The notes beneath the pieces are model-generated. The model was not told the origin of the DNA. It did not search any database and saw only the letters and a program-made list of their open reading frames with translations. Position numbers and translations under genes: made by a program. A stretch of DNA of 64,000 nucleotides from CAZYTM01 sp964649725 (GTDB lineage Bacteria; Desulfobacterota; Desulfuromonadia; Geobacterales; Geobacteraceae): assembly GCA_964649725.1 (NCBI GenBank), contig CAZYTM010000007.1, positions 1 through 64,000 of the forward strand, in the 5' to 3' direction. Below, piece by piece: positions 28,176 to 37,044 of this stretch (the first letter of the stretch is position 1; every line of letters starts with the position of its first letter).

Positions 28176-29837
28176 ATGCTGAGTATTATGACATTTTTCA
28201 CCGCGAAGATCGGTTCGGCACGTAAAGACCTGGCGCTCTTGGCCCTTATCTTTGGAACGGCCTTTTTTCAGTTTTTAGGGAAGTTTTCGCTCATGGAGCC
28301 TGATGAAGGGCGTTACAGTGAAATTCCCCGGGAGATGCTAGAGAGGGGGGATTTTATCACTCCCCTTCTCAATTATGTGAAGTACTTTGAAAAGCCGCCG
28401 CTCCACTACTGGCTAAATGCCATATCCATGAGTATCTTCGGCGAGAACGAGTTTGCCACCCGCTTGCCGGGGGCACTCTGTGGGCTGCTGACGGTCCTTT
28501 TTACCTATCATGTCGGACGGAAGCTTTTCGGACGACGCGAAGGGCTCTTGGCAGCTCTGATCCTCGGCTCCGCAACCGGGTTTCTTATTCAGGGCCGGAT
28601 AAATCTGACCGACATGACCCTCACCTTCTGCATGTCCGCTTCCATCGGCTGTTTTCTTCTGGCATCCCGGCCTGACGAGAGCAGAAAGGGGCTCTACTAC
28701 TACCTCTTCTATGTCCTTGCTGCCCTGGCAGTCCTTGCAAAGGGGCTTATCGGCCTGGTACTCCCCGGGGGGGTGATCTTTCTCTACATGCTTATCTGTC
28801 GGCGCTGGTCCCTGTTGAAGGAGATGCGACTGTTGACCGGCATTCCGCTCTTTCTGGCAGTTGCGGCACCCTGGTTTGTTCTGGTTTCACAGCGGAATAG
28901 TGAATTCGTCCAATTCTTTTTTATACGCGAGCATTTTCAGCGTTTTTTGACCAAGGTCCACGGTCGTTACCAGCCTATCTGGTTCTTTATCCCCATACTG
29001 CTTTTGACCATGCTCCCCTGGTCGTTTTTTGTTCCGCAGGCACTGATGCAGGCCTGGCGCGGTAGAAAGGAGAAGGGTGGCGATGTTCTTGTCTACCTCA
29101 TCCTCTGGGCAGTTTTCATCTTTCTCTTTTTTTCCAAGTCCAACTCCAAGCTGATTCCTTACATTCTGCCGGTATTTGCACCTCTTGCCCTGCTGGTGGG
29201 GCATCTCTTCAACCGTACACTGGATGGTGAACAGCTGCCCAGGAGAACCGGGATGATTGTTGCATCGGTCCTTTGCATAGTTGGAATCGGTGCCATAGCC
29301 TATCCATACGTTGATACGAAGCCCTATGCGTCACCCATGGGCGGGCTTGCTCTCGGTGCTGTCTTTATCCTGGAAGGGGTGATGGTCTTTATTTTTGCCA
29401 GGCGTGGTGACGCCCTGCGATTTTTTCTTTCCCTTGCAGCCGGAGGCCTTTTGTTGTCACTGGTGGCTCCGCACGCGGTCTTTCCTGCTATGTCGCAAAA
29501 GAAGGGGAGTTCGCGGGAGCTCTGCCGTATGGTGAAAGATTTCGCAGGCCCGGATACGACGGTGGTGAGCGTCGGGTACGAACAGGGGTTTCCGTTCTAC
29601 GCCAGGAGAAGGGTCGTGATTGCCGGGGGGATGGGAGAGCTTGAGTTCGGTGCGAAGATCGGTGACCAGTCGGCATGGTTCATGGAACAGGCCCAATTCC
29701 CGGAACTATGGGATTCCGGGCGCCATGTGATTGCACTTATCAAACCGAATGATCTTACTCAGCTCAAACTGGTTGCAAAGACTCCGGTGAAGGTGCTTGG
29801 AGAGGACCGACGCAAACTTCTGATTTCTAATCGGTGA
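28176..29837 (+). CDS. arnT: ArnT-like glycosyltransferase (GT83/PMT family), lipid A aminoarabinose transferase
   Basis: A polytopic membrane protein of 553 residues with about a dozen hydrophobic segments. The first periplasmic loop carries the acidic motif MEPDEGRYSEIPREM and later FEKPPLHYW, both hallmarks of ArnT and relatives. ArnT moves L-Ara4N from undecaprenyl phosphate to lipid A phosphates, which lowers cationic-peptide binding. The start at ATG 28176 has AGGAAAGGA upstream. The rest of the arn pathway lies at 41519-47298, which supports this over a generic PMT-family transferase. Confidence 0.83.
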   Translation: MLSIMTFFTAKIGSARKDLALLALIFGTAFFQFLGKFSLMEPDEGRYSEIPREMLERGDFITPLLNYVKYFEKPPLHYWLNAISMSIFGENEFATRLPGALCGLLTVLFTYHVGRKLFGRREGLLAALILGSATGFLIQGRINLTDMTLTFCMSASIGCFLLASRPDESRKGLYYYLFYVLAALAVLAKGLIGLVLPGGVIFLYMLICRRWSLLKEMRLLTGIPLFLAVAAPWFVLVSQRNSEFVQFFFIREHFQRFLTKVHGRYQPIWFFIPILLLTMLPWSFFVPQALMQAWRGRKEKGGDVLVYLILWAVFIFLFFSKSNSKLIPYILPVFAPLALLVGHLFNRTLDGEQLPRRTGMIVASVLCIVGIGAIAYPYVDTKPYASPMGGLALGAVFILEGVMVFIFARRGDALRFFLSLAAGGLLLSLVAPHAVFPAMSQKKGSSRELCRMVKDFAGPDTTVVSVGYEQGFPFYARRRVVIAGGMGELEFGAKIGDQSAWFMEQAQFPELWDSGRHVIALIKPNDLTQLKLVAKTPVKVLGEDRRKLLISNR

Positions 29838-30095
29838 GACCAGAGCGGTTATGGGTTTGTTGTTTGCATGTAGCGGTGAATGTTTTTGAGAAGTTGACAG
29901 CTTGGAAACCTGATGCCGTAAGATGCCGGCATTGTTGAAGTGGGCTGAAATCCCCGGAATTCCTCGGATGCAAAAAACACAAATCTAGCGGGCTCTTCGG
30001 CTCCTTTACGGAACCGTTCGCACGGTGGTGTGGGAGGACGGCGGGGGAGACCCCGCCTCCTACCCGATAGGTCCAAGAGAGAAGAAAAGTAAAAT
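29838..30095. other. Gene-free stretch holding a decayed group II intron end
   Basis: 258 bp between arnT and the yoeB stop with no plausible gene. Its right part resembles a group II intron 3' end (see separate entry); the left part has no assignable content. Confidence 0.5.
30010..30065 (+). mobile_element. Group II intron 3' end remnant (domain V/VI-like)
   Basis: The segment GCACGGTGGTGTGGGAGG, followed by a GC-rich hairpin (GGCGGGG, GAGA-type loop, CCCCGCC) and ending TACCCGAT, has the layout of a domain V 3' strand, domain VI and 3' splice end of bacterial group II introns. No reverse transcriptase gene or 5' end is present. Assignment is from memory of intron ends. Confidence 0.45.
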
Positions 30096-30371
30096 TCAGT
30101 AATGGTATCGTGCTTGGAGAAGATCGCCGCGGTCGTCACGAACAAGATAGACGATACGATGTTCTTGAGTGAGACGACTTGACCAGGTACCACTTGATAA
30201 ATATTTGAGTTGTTCGGGTTTGCCAATGCCGCTGAACGGATCTCGCATGATTGCTTCAACTAAGTCTAAGACGCGAAACGCAATCTTTCGGTCAGTCTCC
30301 ACCCAATGGCGCAGGTCTTCGCGGAATTCTGGTTGAAAAACAGACTCCCGTTGTTTAGTCTTCAAAACCAA
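30096..30371 (-). CDS. yoeB: Type II toxin YoeB, mRNA endoribonuclease
   Basis: A RelE-superfamily ribosome-dependent RNase of about 84-91 residues. The match to E. coli YoeB is clear: W-ETD-KI..., DPF-GIGKPE-LK, LSG-WS-R(L/I)T-EHRIVY and the terminal RYHY that holds catalytic residues. The start overlaps the antitoxin end by 17 bp, the usual antitoxin-first order. All key residues appear intact, so the toxin is probably functional and held by YefM. Confidence 0.9.
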   Translation of the reverse strand: MVLKTKQRESVFQPEFREDLRHWVETDRKIAFRVLDLVEAIMRDPFSGIGKPEQLKYLSSGTWSSRLTQEHRIVYLVRDDRGDLLQARYHY

Positions 30372-30633
30372 CCTCAGAGCGGAGCGACTTCAGCGAAGAT
30401 GCTTCCTCACCACCCTTCAAAGCGCGTTCCAAGGCAGAAAGCAGCCTTTCAGCATTTTTGGGAGAACGCATAAGGTGTGCACTTTCCACAAGGCTTTGCA
30501 ATTCATCAGCGGCAATCATCGCCACATTGCTTCCCTTGCGGCGACGAATAACGACGATCTCCCTGTTTTCCGTGACTTCGTCACAAAGTCCGGCAAAATT
30601 AGCTCTGGCATTGGTATAGGTCGTTTGCAACAT
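30355..30633 (-). CDS. yefM: Type II antitoxin YefM (Phd/YefM family)
   Basis: A 92-residue antitoxin with the N-terminal Phd/YefM DNA-binding fold (ANFAGLCDEVTENREIVVIRRRKGSNVAMIAADEL) and an acidic C-terminal tail that wraps the toxin. GGAGGTG lies upstream of ATG 30633. YefM and YefM-YoeB repress their own promoter by binding palindromes with a TGTACA core; such a palindrome sits just upstream (30653-30662). Confidence 0.9.
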   Translation of the reverse strand: MLQTTYTNARANFAGLCDEVTENREIVVIRRRKGSNVAMIAADELQSLVESAHLMRSPKNAERLLSALERALKGGEEASSLKSLRSEVGFED

Positions 30634-30652
30634 GATCGTGACACCTCCTTTA

Positions 30653-30662
30653 CCTGTACAGG
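30653..30662. promoter_or_regulatory. Putative YefM operator, palindrome with TGTACA core
   Basis: The perfect palindrome CCTGTACAGG lies 20 bp upstream of the yefM start. The E. coli YefM operator has the same TGTACA core. Only one copy was found here, whereas E. coli has a long and a short palindrome. Confidence 0.65.
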
Positions 30663-30750
30663 AAAACGGTTCAACAAAAGGATGAATAGGTCAATCTGTT
30701 TGATTCAATTCTATCTTTCGCGCAAATATTCAGGTCCAACTATCGACAAG

Positions 30751-30782
30751 ACCCGCCGAGGGCGGGTCGGCCTCATGGCCGT
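30751..30782 (+). other. Two adjacent hairpins in the leader of the VOC gene
   Basis: A perfect 8-bp stem (GACCCGCC, loop GAG, GGCGGGTC) is followed directly by GGCC-TCAT-GGCC, ending about 20 bases before the VOC protein start. It may be a terminator of upstream transcription, an attenuator or a leftover repeat; no U tract follows. Confidence 0.4.
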
Positions 30783-30803
30783 CAGGCAAAAAAAGGAGAG
30801 GAA

Positions 30804-31181
30804 ATGGAGATCAATAGACTTGACCACTTGGTGCTAACGGTGAAGGAGATCGAAACTACGGTCCAATTCTATGTTACGGTTCTTGGAATGGAAAAAGAAG
30901 AATTTGCTGCAGGACGGTTGGCGCTTAAATTCGGTAAACAGAAGATCAATCTACACCAAGTTGGAAAAGAGTTTGAGCCCAAAGCCGACAAGCCAACTTC
31001 TGGATCTGCTGATTTATGCTTCATTACTGAAGTTACTCTGGATGATGCAATGAATCATGTCCGGAGCAAAGGAGTTGAAATAATTGAAGGTCCTGTTGCA
31101 AGAACGGGGGCTACAGGGCCTATTAATTCATTTTATTTCAGAGATCCAGATATGAATTTAATCGAAGTTTCAAACTATTGA
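30804..31181 (+). CDS. VOC (glyoxalase/dioxygenase superfamily) protein
   Basis: A 125-residue single-domain VOC protein with paired beta-alpha-beta-beta-beta units. Potential metal ligands are His8 (LDHLVL), His in KINLHQVG and the Glu near the C terminus (NLIEVSNY), as in glyoxalase I and fosfomycin-resistance-type proteins. Enzymatic reaction is not evident. AGGAGAGGAA precedes ATG 30804. It stands alone between the toxin-antitoxin pair and a convergent chemoreceptor gene. Confidence 0.85.
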   Translation: MEINRLDHLVLTVKEIETTVQFYVTVLGMEKEEFAAGRLALKFGKQKINLHQVGKEFEPKADKPTSGSADLCFITEVTLDDAMNHVRSKGVEIIEGPVARTGATGPINSFYFRDPDMNLIEVSNY

Positions 31182-31198
31182 TACCGCATAATCGGGTA

Positions 31199-31221
31199 AG
31201 GGGGAGCTTTTCTCTCCCCCT
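31199..31221. terminator. Hairpin between convergent VOC and chemoreceptor genes
   Basis: An 8-bp perfect stem (AGGGGGAG / CTCCCCCT) with a 7-base loop sits between two convergent stops. It lacks a clear U tract on either strand but its place suggests a shared terminator. Confidence 0.5.
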
Positions 31222-31242
31222 CTGCATAAGTATTTCAATCCT

Positions 31243-32868
31243 CTACAGCTTGAACTGTCCAACCAAATGCTTAAGGTTCTCCGACAGGCGGGCAAGTTCC
31301 GCCGCCTCGGTGGCCGACTCCTGGGCGCCTTTGGCGGTGTCCTGGACGACTTGTGTAATTTGGTGGATGTTGTTGCTGATTTCGCTGGTGGTTGCAGTCT
31401 GTTCCTCGGCCGCCGTGGCAACCTGGTTGATCTGCATGTTCACTGCATTGATCTGCTCGAGGATCTCCTGCAAAGCTCTGCCGCTCCGCTCTGCCTCCGT
31501 AGTTCCCTGCTCGACCTCCTGCACCCCAGCCTCCATGGCCGAAACCGCTCCCTTTGTCTCGTTCTGGATCGCCTTGATCATTTCACTGATCTCGCGGGTC
31601 GCCTTGGTGGTCCGCTCGGCAAGTGCCCGTACTTCGTCGGCTACGACCGCAAATCCTCTCCCCTGCTCTCCCGCACGGGCCGCCTCGATGGCGGCATTCA
31701 ACGCCAGCAGATTGGTCTGATCGGCGATATCCTGGATGGTGGCAACGATCTCCCCGATCTGGTCGCTCCGAGCTCCCAGGCTCTCGACGGTCTTGGCGGT
31801 CTCCTGTACTCGGCTGGCAATCCGCCCCATGACGTTGACTGTGTTGTTAACCACTTCGGCGCCGCTGCTTGCAGCTTGGCTCGCCTGGCTGCTCCCCTCG
31901 GCGGCCATCTGGCAGTTCTGTGCAATGTCCCCGGAGGTGGCGGACATCTCCTCACCGGCAGTGGCAACGGTGGCTGCCTGGGCCGCAACCTCTTCGGCGC
32001 CAGTTGCGATCTGCTCGGAGGTTAACGTCAACTGCCCCGAGGCAGACGATACCTGCTCGGACGTCGATGCCACTTCGCTGATCAACTTCCTCAGACTGCT
32101 CACCATGCTGGCGAACGATTCAGAAAGGTGCCCCACCTCGTCACGGTAGCGCGGCTTGACGGTCACGGTCAGGTCGCCGCCAGCCACCCGCTCCGCCTCC
32201 AATGCCAGCTCCTTCACCGGGCCGCTGATTACGCTGGAAATGACCAGCCCGAGGGCAATGGCCAGAACGATCCCCACAATAGTCAGCACAGCGGAGACGA
32301 TCTCGCCGGCTTCCGCAATGCTCGTCTGCTCCTTCATGGCATCTTCCGCCTGCTTCTCTTTAATTTCTATCAGCTTTGTGATCGATTCATCCACCGCCTT
32401 GGCCTCGGTAAGGGAGGCCCGCATCAGGGCTATCGCCTCGACATCCTTGCCAGCCATCGACAGCTTGACGATCTCAGCTGCACGCTCATTGTATTTTTTG
32501 TCGTGCTCGATGAGCGCATTGAACTCCTTGCGCACCTCCTCGGCCTTGATCGTCTTCTCAAACCCCTTCATCTCCTCTTCGGTTTTCTTGTCAAGTTCGG
32601 CAATCTTTTCCACGTACTTGGCCTTTGCCGCCGGGTCCTTGTCGATGATGACATCCCTGAGGTTGACCCTCTGGCGCTGGAAATAGGTGGAGACATGTCC
32701 GATATGGCCAAGGGCAACGGTATTCCGTTCGTACACCGTATCGGCCATATGATCGAGAACCTTCATCTTCATGATGCCGTTGATCCCGATCACTGCGGCA
32801 ATGAGTGCCACTACGTTAAAACTGGACAAGAGTTTGGCGCGAAGCCCCAGATTGAAAAACCACCCCAT
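31243..32868 (-). CDS. Methyl-accepting chemotaxis protein
   Basis: A 541-residue transmembrane chemoreceptor. TM1 is at about residues 12-31, followed by a periplasmic four-helix-bundle sensor (4HB-MCP type, to about 190), TM2 (about 190-212), a HAMP linker and a long coiled-coil signalling domain. The hairpin tip carries the conserved IADQTNLLALNAAIEAARAGEQGRGFAVVADEVR. No C-terminal CheR-binding pentapeptide is seen. GGGGGAGG precedes ATG 32868. No che operon is nearby; the ligand is unknown. Confidence 0.93.
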   Translation of the reverse strand: MGWFFNLGLRAKLLSSFNVVALIAAVIGINGIMKMKVLDHMADTVYERNTVALGHIGHVSTYFQRQRVNLRDVIIDKDPAAKAKYVEKIAELDKKTEEEMKGFEKTIKAEEVRKEFNALIEHDKKYNERAAEIVKLSMAGKDVEAIALMRASLTEAKAVDESITKLIEIKEKQAEDAMKEQTSIAEAGEIVSAVLTIVGIVLAIALGLVISSVISGPVKELALEAERVAGGDLTVTVKPRYRDEVGHLSESFASMVSSLRKLISEVASTSEQVSSASGQLTLTSEQIATGAEEVAAQAATVATAGEEMSATSGDIAQNCQMAAEGSSQASQAASSGAEVVNNTVNVMGRIASRVQETAKTVESLGARSDQIGEIVATIQDIADQTNLLALNAAIEAARAGEQGRGFAVVADEVRALAERTTKATREISEMIKAIQNETKGAVSAMEAGVQEVEQGTTEAERSGRALQEILEQINAVNMQINQVATAAEEQTATTSEISNNIHQITQVVQDTAKGAQESATEAAELARLSENLKHLVGQFKL

Positions 32869-32921
32869 AACATCCTCCCCCTCGAAGGTAAATTTAGCCG
32901 CCTGACAATTACTGATGATTG

Positions 32922-32951
32922 CTTACAATTACTTACAATTACTTACAATTA
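32922..32951. repeat. Three tandem copies of a 10-bp repeat upstream of the chemoreceptor gene
   Basis: The unit CTTACAATTA occurs three times without change, with a diverged copy just before it. The 10-bp period puts the copies on one DNA face and the array is 54-83 bp upstream of the chemoreceptor start, so it could be a regulator-binding array or simple slippage. Confidence 0.6.
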
Positions 32952-33038
32952 CTGAATCATTCGGTGCCATAAAATCAAACTTTAGCATTATTTATGTTTA
33001 ATCTTGTGTCTCGAGAGGGAGATTGCTTTGGAGGGGTT

Positions 33039-33108
33039 GAGTCGTAAGACGGGAAACTGCACGTACGGTTCTGAGGGGGAAAGTAGCCGAAAGGCTCCTG
33101 ACCTGTTC
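33039..33108 (+). mobile_element. Group II intron domain V-VI remnant
   Basis: Bases 33039-33071 read like a domain V (start GAGTCGTAAGACGGGAAAC, end CACGTACGGTTC) with a pairing lower stem and GAAA-type tip. The catalytic AGC triad is AGT here. A domain VI-like stem with a GAAA tetraloop (AGCC-GAAA-GGCT) follows. No reverse transcriptase or 5' half remains, so this is a decayed, probably inactive intron fragment. Confidence 0.65.
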
Positions 33109-33249
33109 GGTAGCGATAAGAAATGAATTCCGTAATTCCCGCTCTTGAATCTGCGATTGCTTCGGTGGTGAGCGCTTTAAGGGTGCTACTTGCTGTATTC
33201 AGAAAATAATTCAAAAGTTTAGCCGACTGTTTGCGGTGAATAGATTGAT

Positions 33250-33403
33250 CCGGAGCCTGGGCCAATAAGCCGGTACGACTCATATGGTACTGCTCGGCAT
33301 ACCGGTCGATTTCATTCAATGGATTTTCAGGCATGGCGATATTTAAAGCACTCCGCCAGGCAATCAGCAACCCTGCCATAGCTCCCCTGCCTTCGACGTA
33401 CAT
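33250..33403 (-). pseudogene. HicB-like antitoxin C-terminal remnant
   Basis: On the minus strand the reading frame from 33403 contains ALNIAMPENPLNEIDRYAEQ followed by YHMSRTGLLAQA, which resembles the ribbon-helix-helix C-terminal domain of HicB antitoxins. The N-terminal HicB domain and a HicA toxin gene are missing, and the frame then runs through unrelated sequence into the intron remnant. I read it as a decayed antitoxin gene. Confidence 0.5.
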
Positions 33404-33558
33404 CGAAGCTGTTGACAGTTGGAACTAATATGTAAAAATTAATATAATCTTATCGAGTCGATCCCTCCGGACCTATCAACACCCATGCCATCTATCACGT
33501 CATAATGGATGCTGACTGGTTGTCTGATGATTCATAGCAAGCAATTAAGGGAGTTGAA
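33404..33558. other. Upstream region of the large hybrid kinase
   Basis: 155 bp, AT-rich to about 33455. A TTGACA is seen at 33411 but no -10 box at proper spacing. GGGAG lies just before the kinase start at 33559. Nothing else was found. Confidence 0.35.
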
Positions 33559-36500
33559 ATGAATCACTTCTTCTCGTTTTGCAGGTTATGCTTCATCATC
33601 CTCATTTTCCAAGCGGGAAGCGTCTCTCCACTATTCGCTCACCACCAGGGGACTGATGTCAAGAAACGTCTGCTCATTCTCAACTCCTTCAATCCGGGCT
33701 ATACCTGGACTGACAACATGCTTCGGGGTATTGATGATGCCCTGAACAAGTCAGGACTCAAACTTGAAACGTCGCTTCAGTTCATGGACATGAAGCGGAT
33801 CAAGCCAAGTGATGCCTACTATCTCGGCATGAAAGAACTCTTGAAGGAAGGATACCGGAATACCCGCTTCGATGCCCTCATCGCCTGCGATAACGATGCC
33901 CTCGAATTCATGCGCATGTACCGCGATGAGCTGTTCCCCGGTGTGCCGCTGGTCTTCTCCTCCATCAACGACTATGACGAGAAGATGCTGGACGGGCGCA
34001 AGGATCTCACCGGTACATCAGAGAACACCGATTACCTCGGAACCATCAATATTGCTCTCAAGTTGAGGCCGGCCACGAAGACCGTCGTTGTGGTAAGCGA
34101 CGGCACGACCACCGGCTTGGAGCATGTTGATGCCGTCAGGAAGATCCAGGCCAAAGTGCCTGGGGAGATAAACTTCACCTATCTCTCTCTGGCAGAATAC
34201 ACCCTGGATGAACTGGCTACCAAGCTCTCTACCTTGCCCAATGACACTATCATCCTGCTGCTCCATCACTTCAAGGACAAGAATGGTGACAACTTCACCG
34301 TTCAGGAGAGCACATCAGTCCTCGCCTCCCGCTCGTCGGTACCGCTGTTCGTGCTCTCGGACATCCGTATCGGACTCGGCCCCCTTGGTGGCAGTGTGGT
34401 CAGCGGTTATCATCATGGCGAGGCCGCAGCCAACATGGCAATCGAAGTGCTGAAGGGGAGAAGCATCGCCACCATGCCGGTGATGCTGGAGAGTCCAAAT
34501 AGGTTCATGTTCGACTATAACGCCATGAAGCGGTTCGGCATAAGCGAAAAGTTACTGCCTAAAGGGAGCATCGTTGTCAACCGTCCGATCTCCAATTTTG
34601 AGAAGTACCGTACCCTCTTCTATATCTCCTCCCTCGTTGTAATCCTTCTTGTCACGCTGATTGTCATTTTGGTTGTCGAGATACTGCGGCGTCGAAAGGC
34701 CGAACAGCAACTCCGGTCGAGCAGTGAACAGATAAAGAGCTTCTTCAACTGCGCCGTGGACTGCATTTTCATCCATGACTCGCACGGCAAGTTCCTGGAC
34801 TGCAACCAGAAGGCTTGTGATTCCCTTGGGTACACCAGGGAAGAAATCCTGCGGATGACGGTCAGAGATATTGATGTCGGAGCCAATGATGTAGGCATCT
34901 GGGACCTGATCGATGACAACAGATCATCAACGGTGACTGGTCAGCATACGCGCAAGGATGGCAGCTCCTTCCCTGTTGAGGTGCGCCTTGGGGCGATCGG
35001 GTCCGGGGACCACAAGACAATTATCGCCATTGCTCGGGACATAACCGAGCGGGCTGAGGCTGATAAGTTTATTCGCGAGAGCGAGGAACGGTATCGGATC
35101 CTCTTCGACAAGTCACCACTCGGAATCCTGCTGGTTGAATCTGAAACCTTAACAATTCTTCATTTCAACTCTGCAGCATGCAGAAGCCTGGGGTACGAGC
35201 CTGAAGAGTTCTCAAGGCTACGGATCATGGATTTTGAGGTTAATGACAACAGAGAGGCGATCAGCAGTCGCGTTGAACAGCTGCAAAAAGAGGGGGAAGT
35301 AACCTTCGAGACGGTCCACCTGACCAAGCAGAGGGAGTTGCGTAATGTTCTTGTGCATCTGAAGATTATCACCCTTGCCGGGCGACGGATAATACAGTCC
35401 ATCCATCAGGACATTACCGAGATGAAACAGGCGCAGAAGGAGCTTGATTCCCGGAAGCGACTGCTTGACACCCTGCTGGCGAACCTCCCTGTAGGAGTGT
35501 TCATGGTCGAGGCACCGACGGGCAAGGCGCTGATCGCGAACGCGAAAGCTCAGGAACTCCTGGGGAGAGGCATCCTGCCTGACGCGAACAATGAAAACCT
35601 GTCAGAACTCTATGAAGCCTACCGGTATGGCACCATGGAGCGCTACCCGGTCGAAGAGATGCCGATCGTCCGGGGGATGTATGGCGAGTCCGTTACGGTA
35701 GACGACCTTCTCGTTGTACGTCCGGATGGGGTGTCTAAGCTGCTTGAAATCGCCGGGGCGCCCGTCCTCGATGCTGAGGGAAATCCGATAGCCAGCCTGG
35801 TCTGTTTTCAGGACATCACCGACCGTAAGGAGCAGGAGAAGGAACAGTTGCGCGTTGAGAAGCTGGAATCCCTCGGAGTACTCGCAGGTGGGATCGCTCA
35901 TGACTTCAACAACATACTGACCTCCATCATGGGGAACATATCCCTTGCCCAGATGTTCGTCAATGCCAGCAGCAAGTCGCACAAGCCGCTTCAGGAGGCT
36001 GAGAAGGGATCCATGCGTGCAGCGGAATTGGCTCATCAACTACTGACCTTCGCCAGGGGCGGAGAACCGATCAAGGCTGTGGTATCGGTCGGGAGACTGG
36101 TCAAGGAAACTGCATCTTTGGTGTTGAGCGGCTCCAACGTCAAGGGAGAAGTACATATCCAAGATTCGGTCCATAGCATCGAAGCCGATGAAGGGCAGAT
36201 AAGCCAAGTATGCAGCAACCTCATCATCAACGCCGCCCAGGCGATGCCCGGGGGAGGGAGACTGACGATATCGGCAGAAAACGAGACACTTGACGACGTG
36301 AACCTGTGCGACCTCCCGGCCGGACCCTATGTGAAACTCTCCTTCGCCGATGAAGGGTGCGGAATCTCGGAAGAGGACCAGAAAAAGATCTTCGACCCCT
36401 ACTTCACCACGAAACTGAACGGCAACGGTCTCGGCCTCGCCTCGGCCATCTCGATTGTGACCCGGCATGGTGGCCATATAGGCGTTAAGTCTACCCTCGG

Positions 36501-37044
36501 CAAAGGGGCGACCTTCGTCATTCACCTCCCTTCCACCGGAACCGCTTATGGAGCGGCCAACGAACCTCAAGCGACATCCTCAATCGGATTGCATGCAGGC
36601 GGCAATATCTTGGTCATGGATGACGAGGAGATGATCAGGGAACTCGCTTCAGGCATACTTGATCATCTTGGCTACAGTGTGACAACCTGCGCAGACGGTG
36701 CAAGCGCCGTTGCAGAATACCAGGACGCCAAGGAAGCGGGAACCCCCTTCTCAGCGGTCATCCTTGACCTGACTATTCCGGGAGGGATGGGGGGTATGGA
36801 GGCAGCAGAGAAGATACGGGAAAGTGATCCGGCCGCGAGACTTATCGTATCGAGTGGCTATTCCAGCGATGCGATCATGTCGGACTTCAGAAAGCACGGT
36901 TTCAGCGGAGCGGTTTCCAAGCCTTACAAGGTTGCAGATCTGGGCAATCTGCTCAGTTCGCTGCTGCCAACACATGGCACAAGCTCAGTAGGTCTTAGTC
37001 AAAACGATGGCCCGGGAGATTACCATAAAATTGAAAAAACTTAA
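33559..37044 (+). CDS. Hybrid sensor histidine kinase with periplasmic ABC-binding-like sensor domain
   Basis: A 1161-residue membrane kinase. A signal-anchor segment leads to a periplasmic ABC substrate-binding-like domain (about residues 35-335; KRLLILNSFNPGYTWTD and GYHHGEAAANMAIEVLKG are typical of the ABC_sub_bind family). TM2 is at about 355-378, then three PAS domains (about 385-505, 510-625, 630-755), HisKA with His781 (GGIAHDFNNIL), HATPase (DEGCGIS, GNGLGLAS) and a receiver with Asp1070 (ILDLTIPGG) and Lys (SKPYK). Such fused binding domains sense small ligands directly. All phosphorelay residues are present; the partner regulator is not in the window. Confidence 0.88.
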   Translation: MNHFFSFCRLCFIILIFQAGSVSPLFAHHQGTDVKKRLLILNSFNPGYTWTDNMLRGIDDALNKSGLKLETSLQFMDMKRIKPSDAYYLGMKELLKEGYRNTRFDALIACDNDALEFMRMYRDELFPGVPLVFSSINDYDEKMLDGRKDLTGTSENTDYLGTINIALKLRPATKTVVVVSDGTTTGLEHVDAVRKIQAKVPGEINFTYLSLAEYTLDELATKLSTLPNDTIILLLHHFKDKNGDNFTVQESTSVLASRSSVPLFVLSDIRIGLGPLGGSVVSGYHHGEAAANMAIEVLKGRSIATMPVMLESPNRFMFDYNAMKRFGISEKLLPKGSIVVNRPISNFEKYRTLFYISSLVVILLVTLIVILVVEILRRRKAEQQLRSSSEQIKSFFNCAVDCIFIHDSHGKFLDCNQKACDSLGYTREEILRMTVRDIDVGANDVGIWDLIDDNRSSTVTGQHTRKDGSSFPVEVRLGAIGSGDHKTIIAIARDITERAEADKFIRESEERYRILFDKSPLGILLVESETLTILHFNSAACRSLGYEPEEFSRLRIMDFEVNDNREAISSRVEQLQKEGEVTFETVHLTKQRELRNVLVHLKIITLAGRRIIQSIHQDITEMKQAQKELDSRKRLLDTLLANLPVGVFMVEAPTGKALIANAKAQELLGRGILPDANNENLSELYEAYRYGTMERYPVEEMPIVRGMYGESVTVDDLLVVRPDGVSKLLEIAGAPVLDAEGNPIASLVCFQDITDRKEQEKEQLRVEKLESLGVLAGGIAHDFNNILTSIMGNISLAQMFVNASSKSHKPLQEAEKGSMRAAELAHQLLTFARGGEPIKAVVSVGRLVKETASLVLSGSNVKGEVHIQDSVHSIEADEGQISQVCSNLIINAAQAMPGGGRLTISAENETLDDVNLCDLPAGPYVKLSFADEGCGISEEDQKKIFDPYFTTKLNGNGLGLASAISIVTRHGGHIGVKSTLGKGATFVIHLPSTGTAYGAANEPQATSSIGLHAGGNILVMDDEEMIRELASGILDHLGYSVTTCADGASAVAEYQDAKEAGTPFSAVILDLTIPGGMGGMEAAEKIRESDPAARLIVSSGYSSDAIMSDFRKHGFSGAVSKPYKVADLGNLLSSLLPTHGTSSVGLSQNDGPGDYHKIEKT

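Noticed and set aside
29849..30259. Minus-strand 136-residue open frame overlapping yoeB
   Set aside because: It overlaps yoeB and the intron remnant and has no domain or ribosome site.
32975..33403. Intact 142-residue gene on the minus strand
   Set aside because: Only the first third resembles HicB; the rest is readthrough of non-coding and intron-like DNA.
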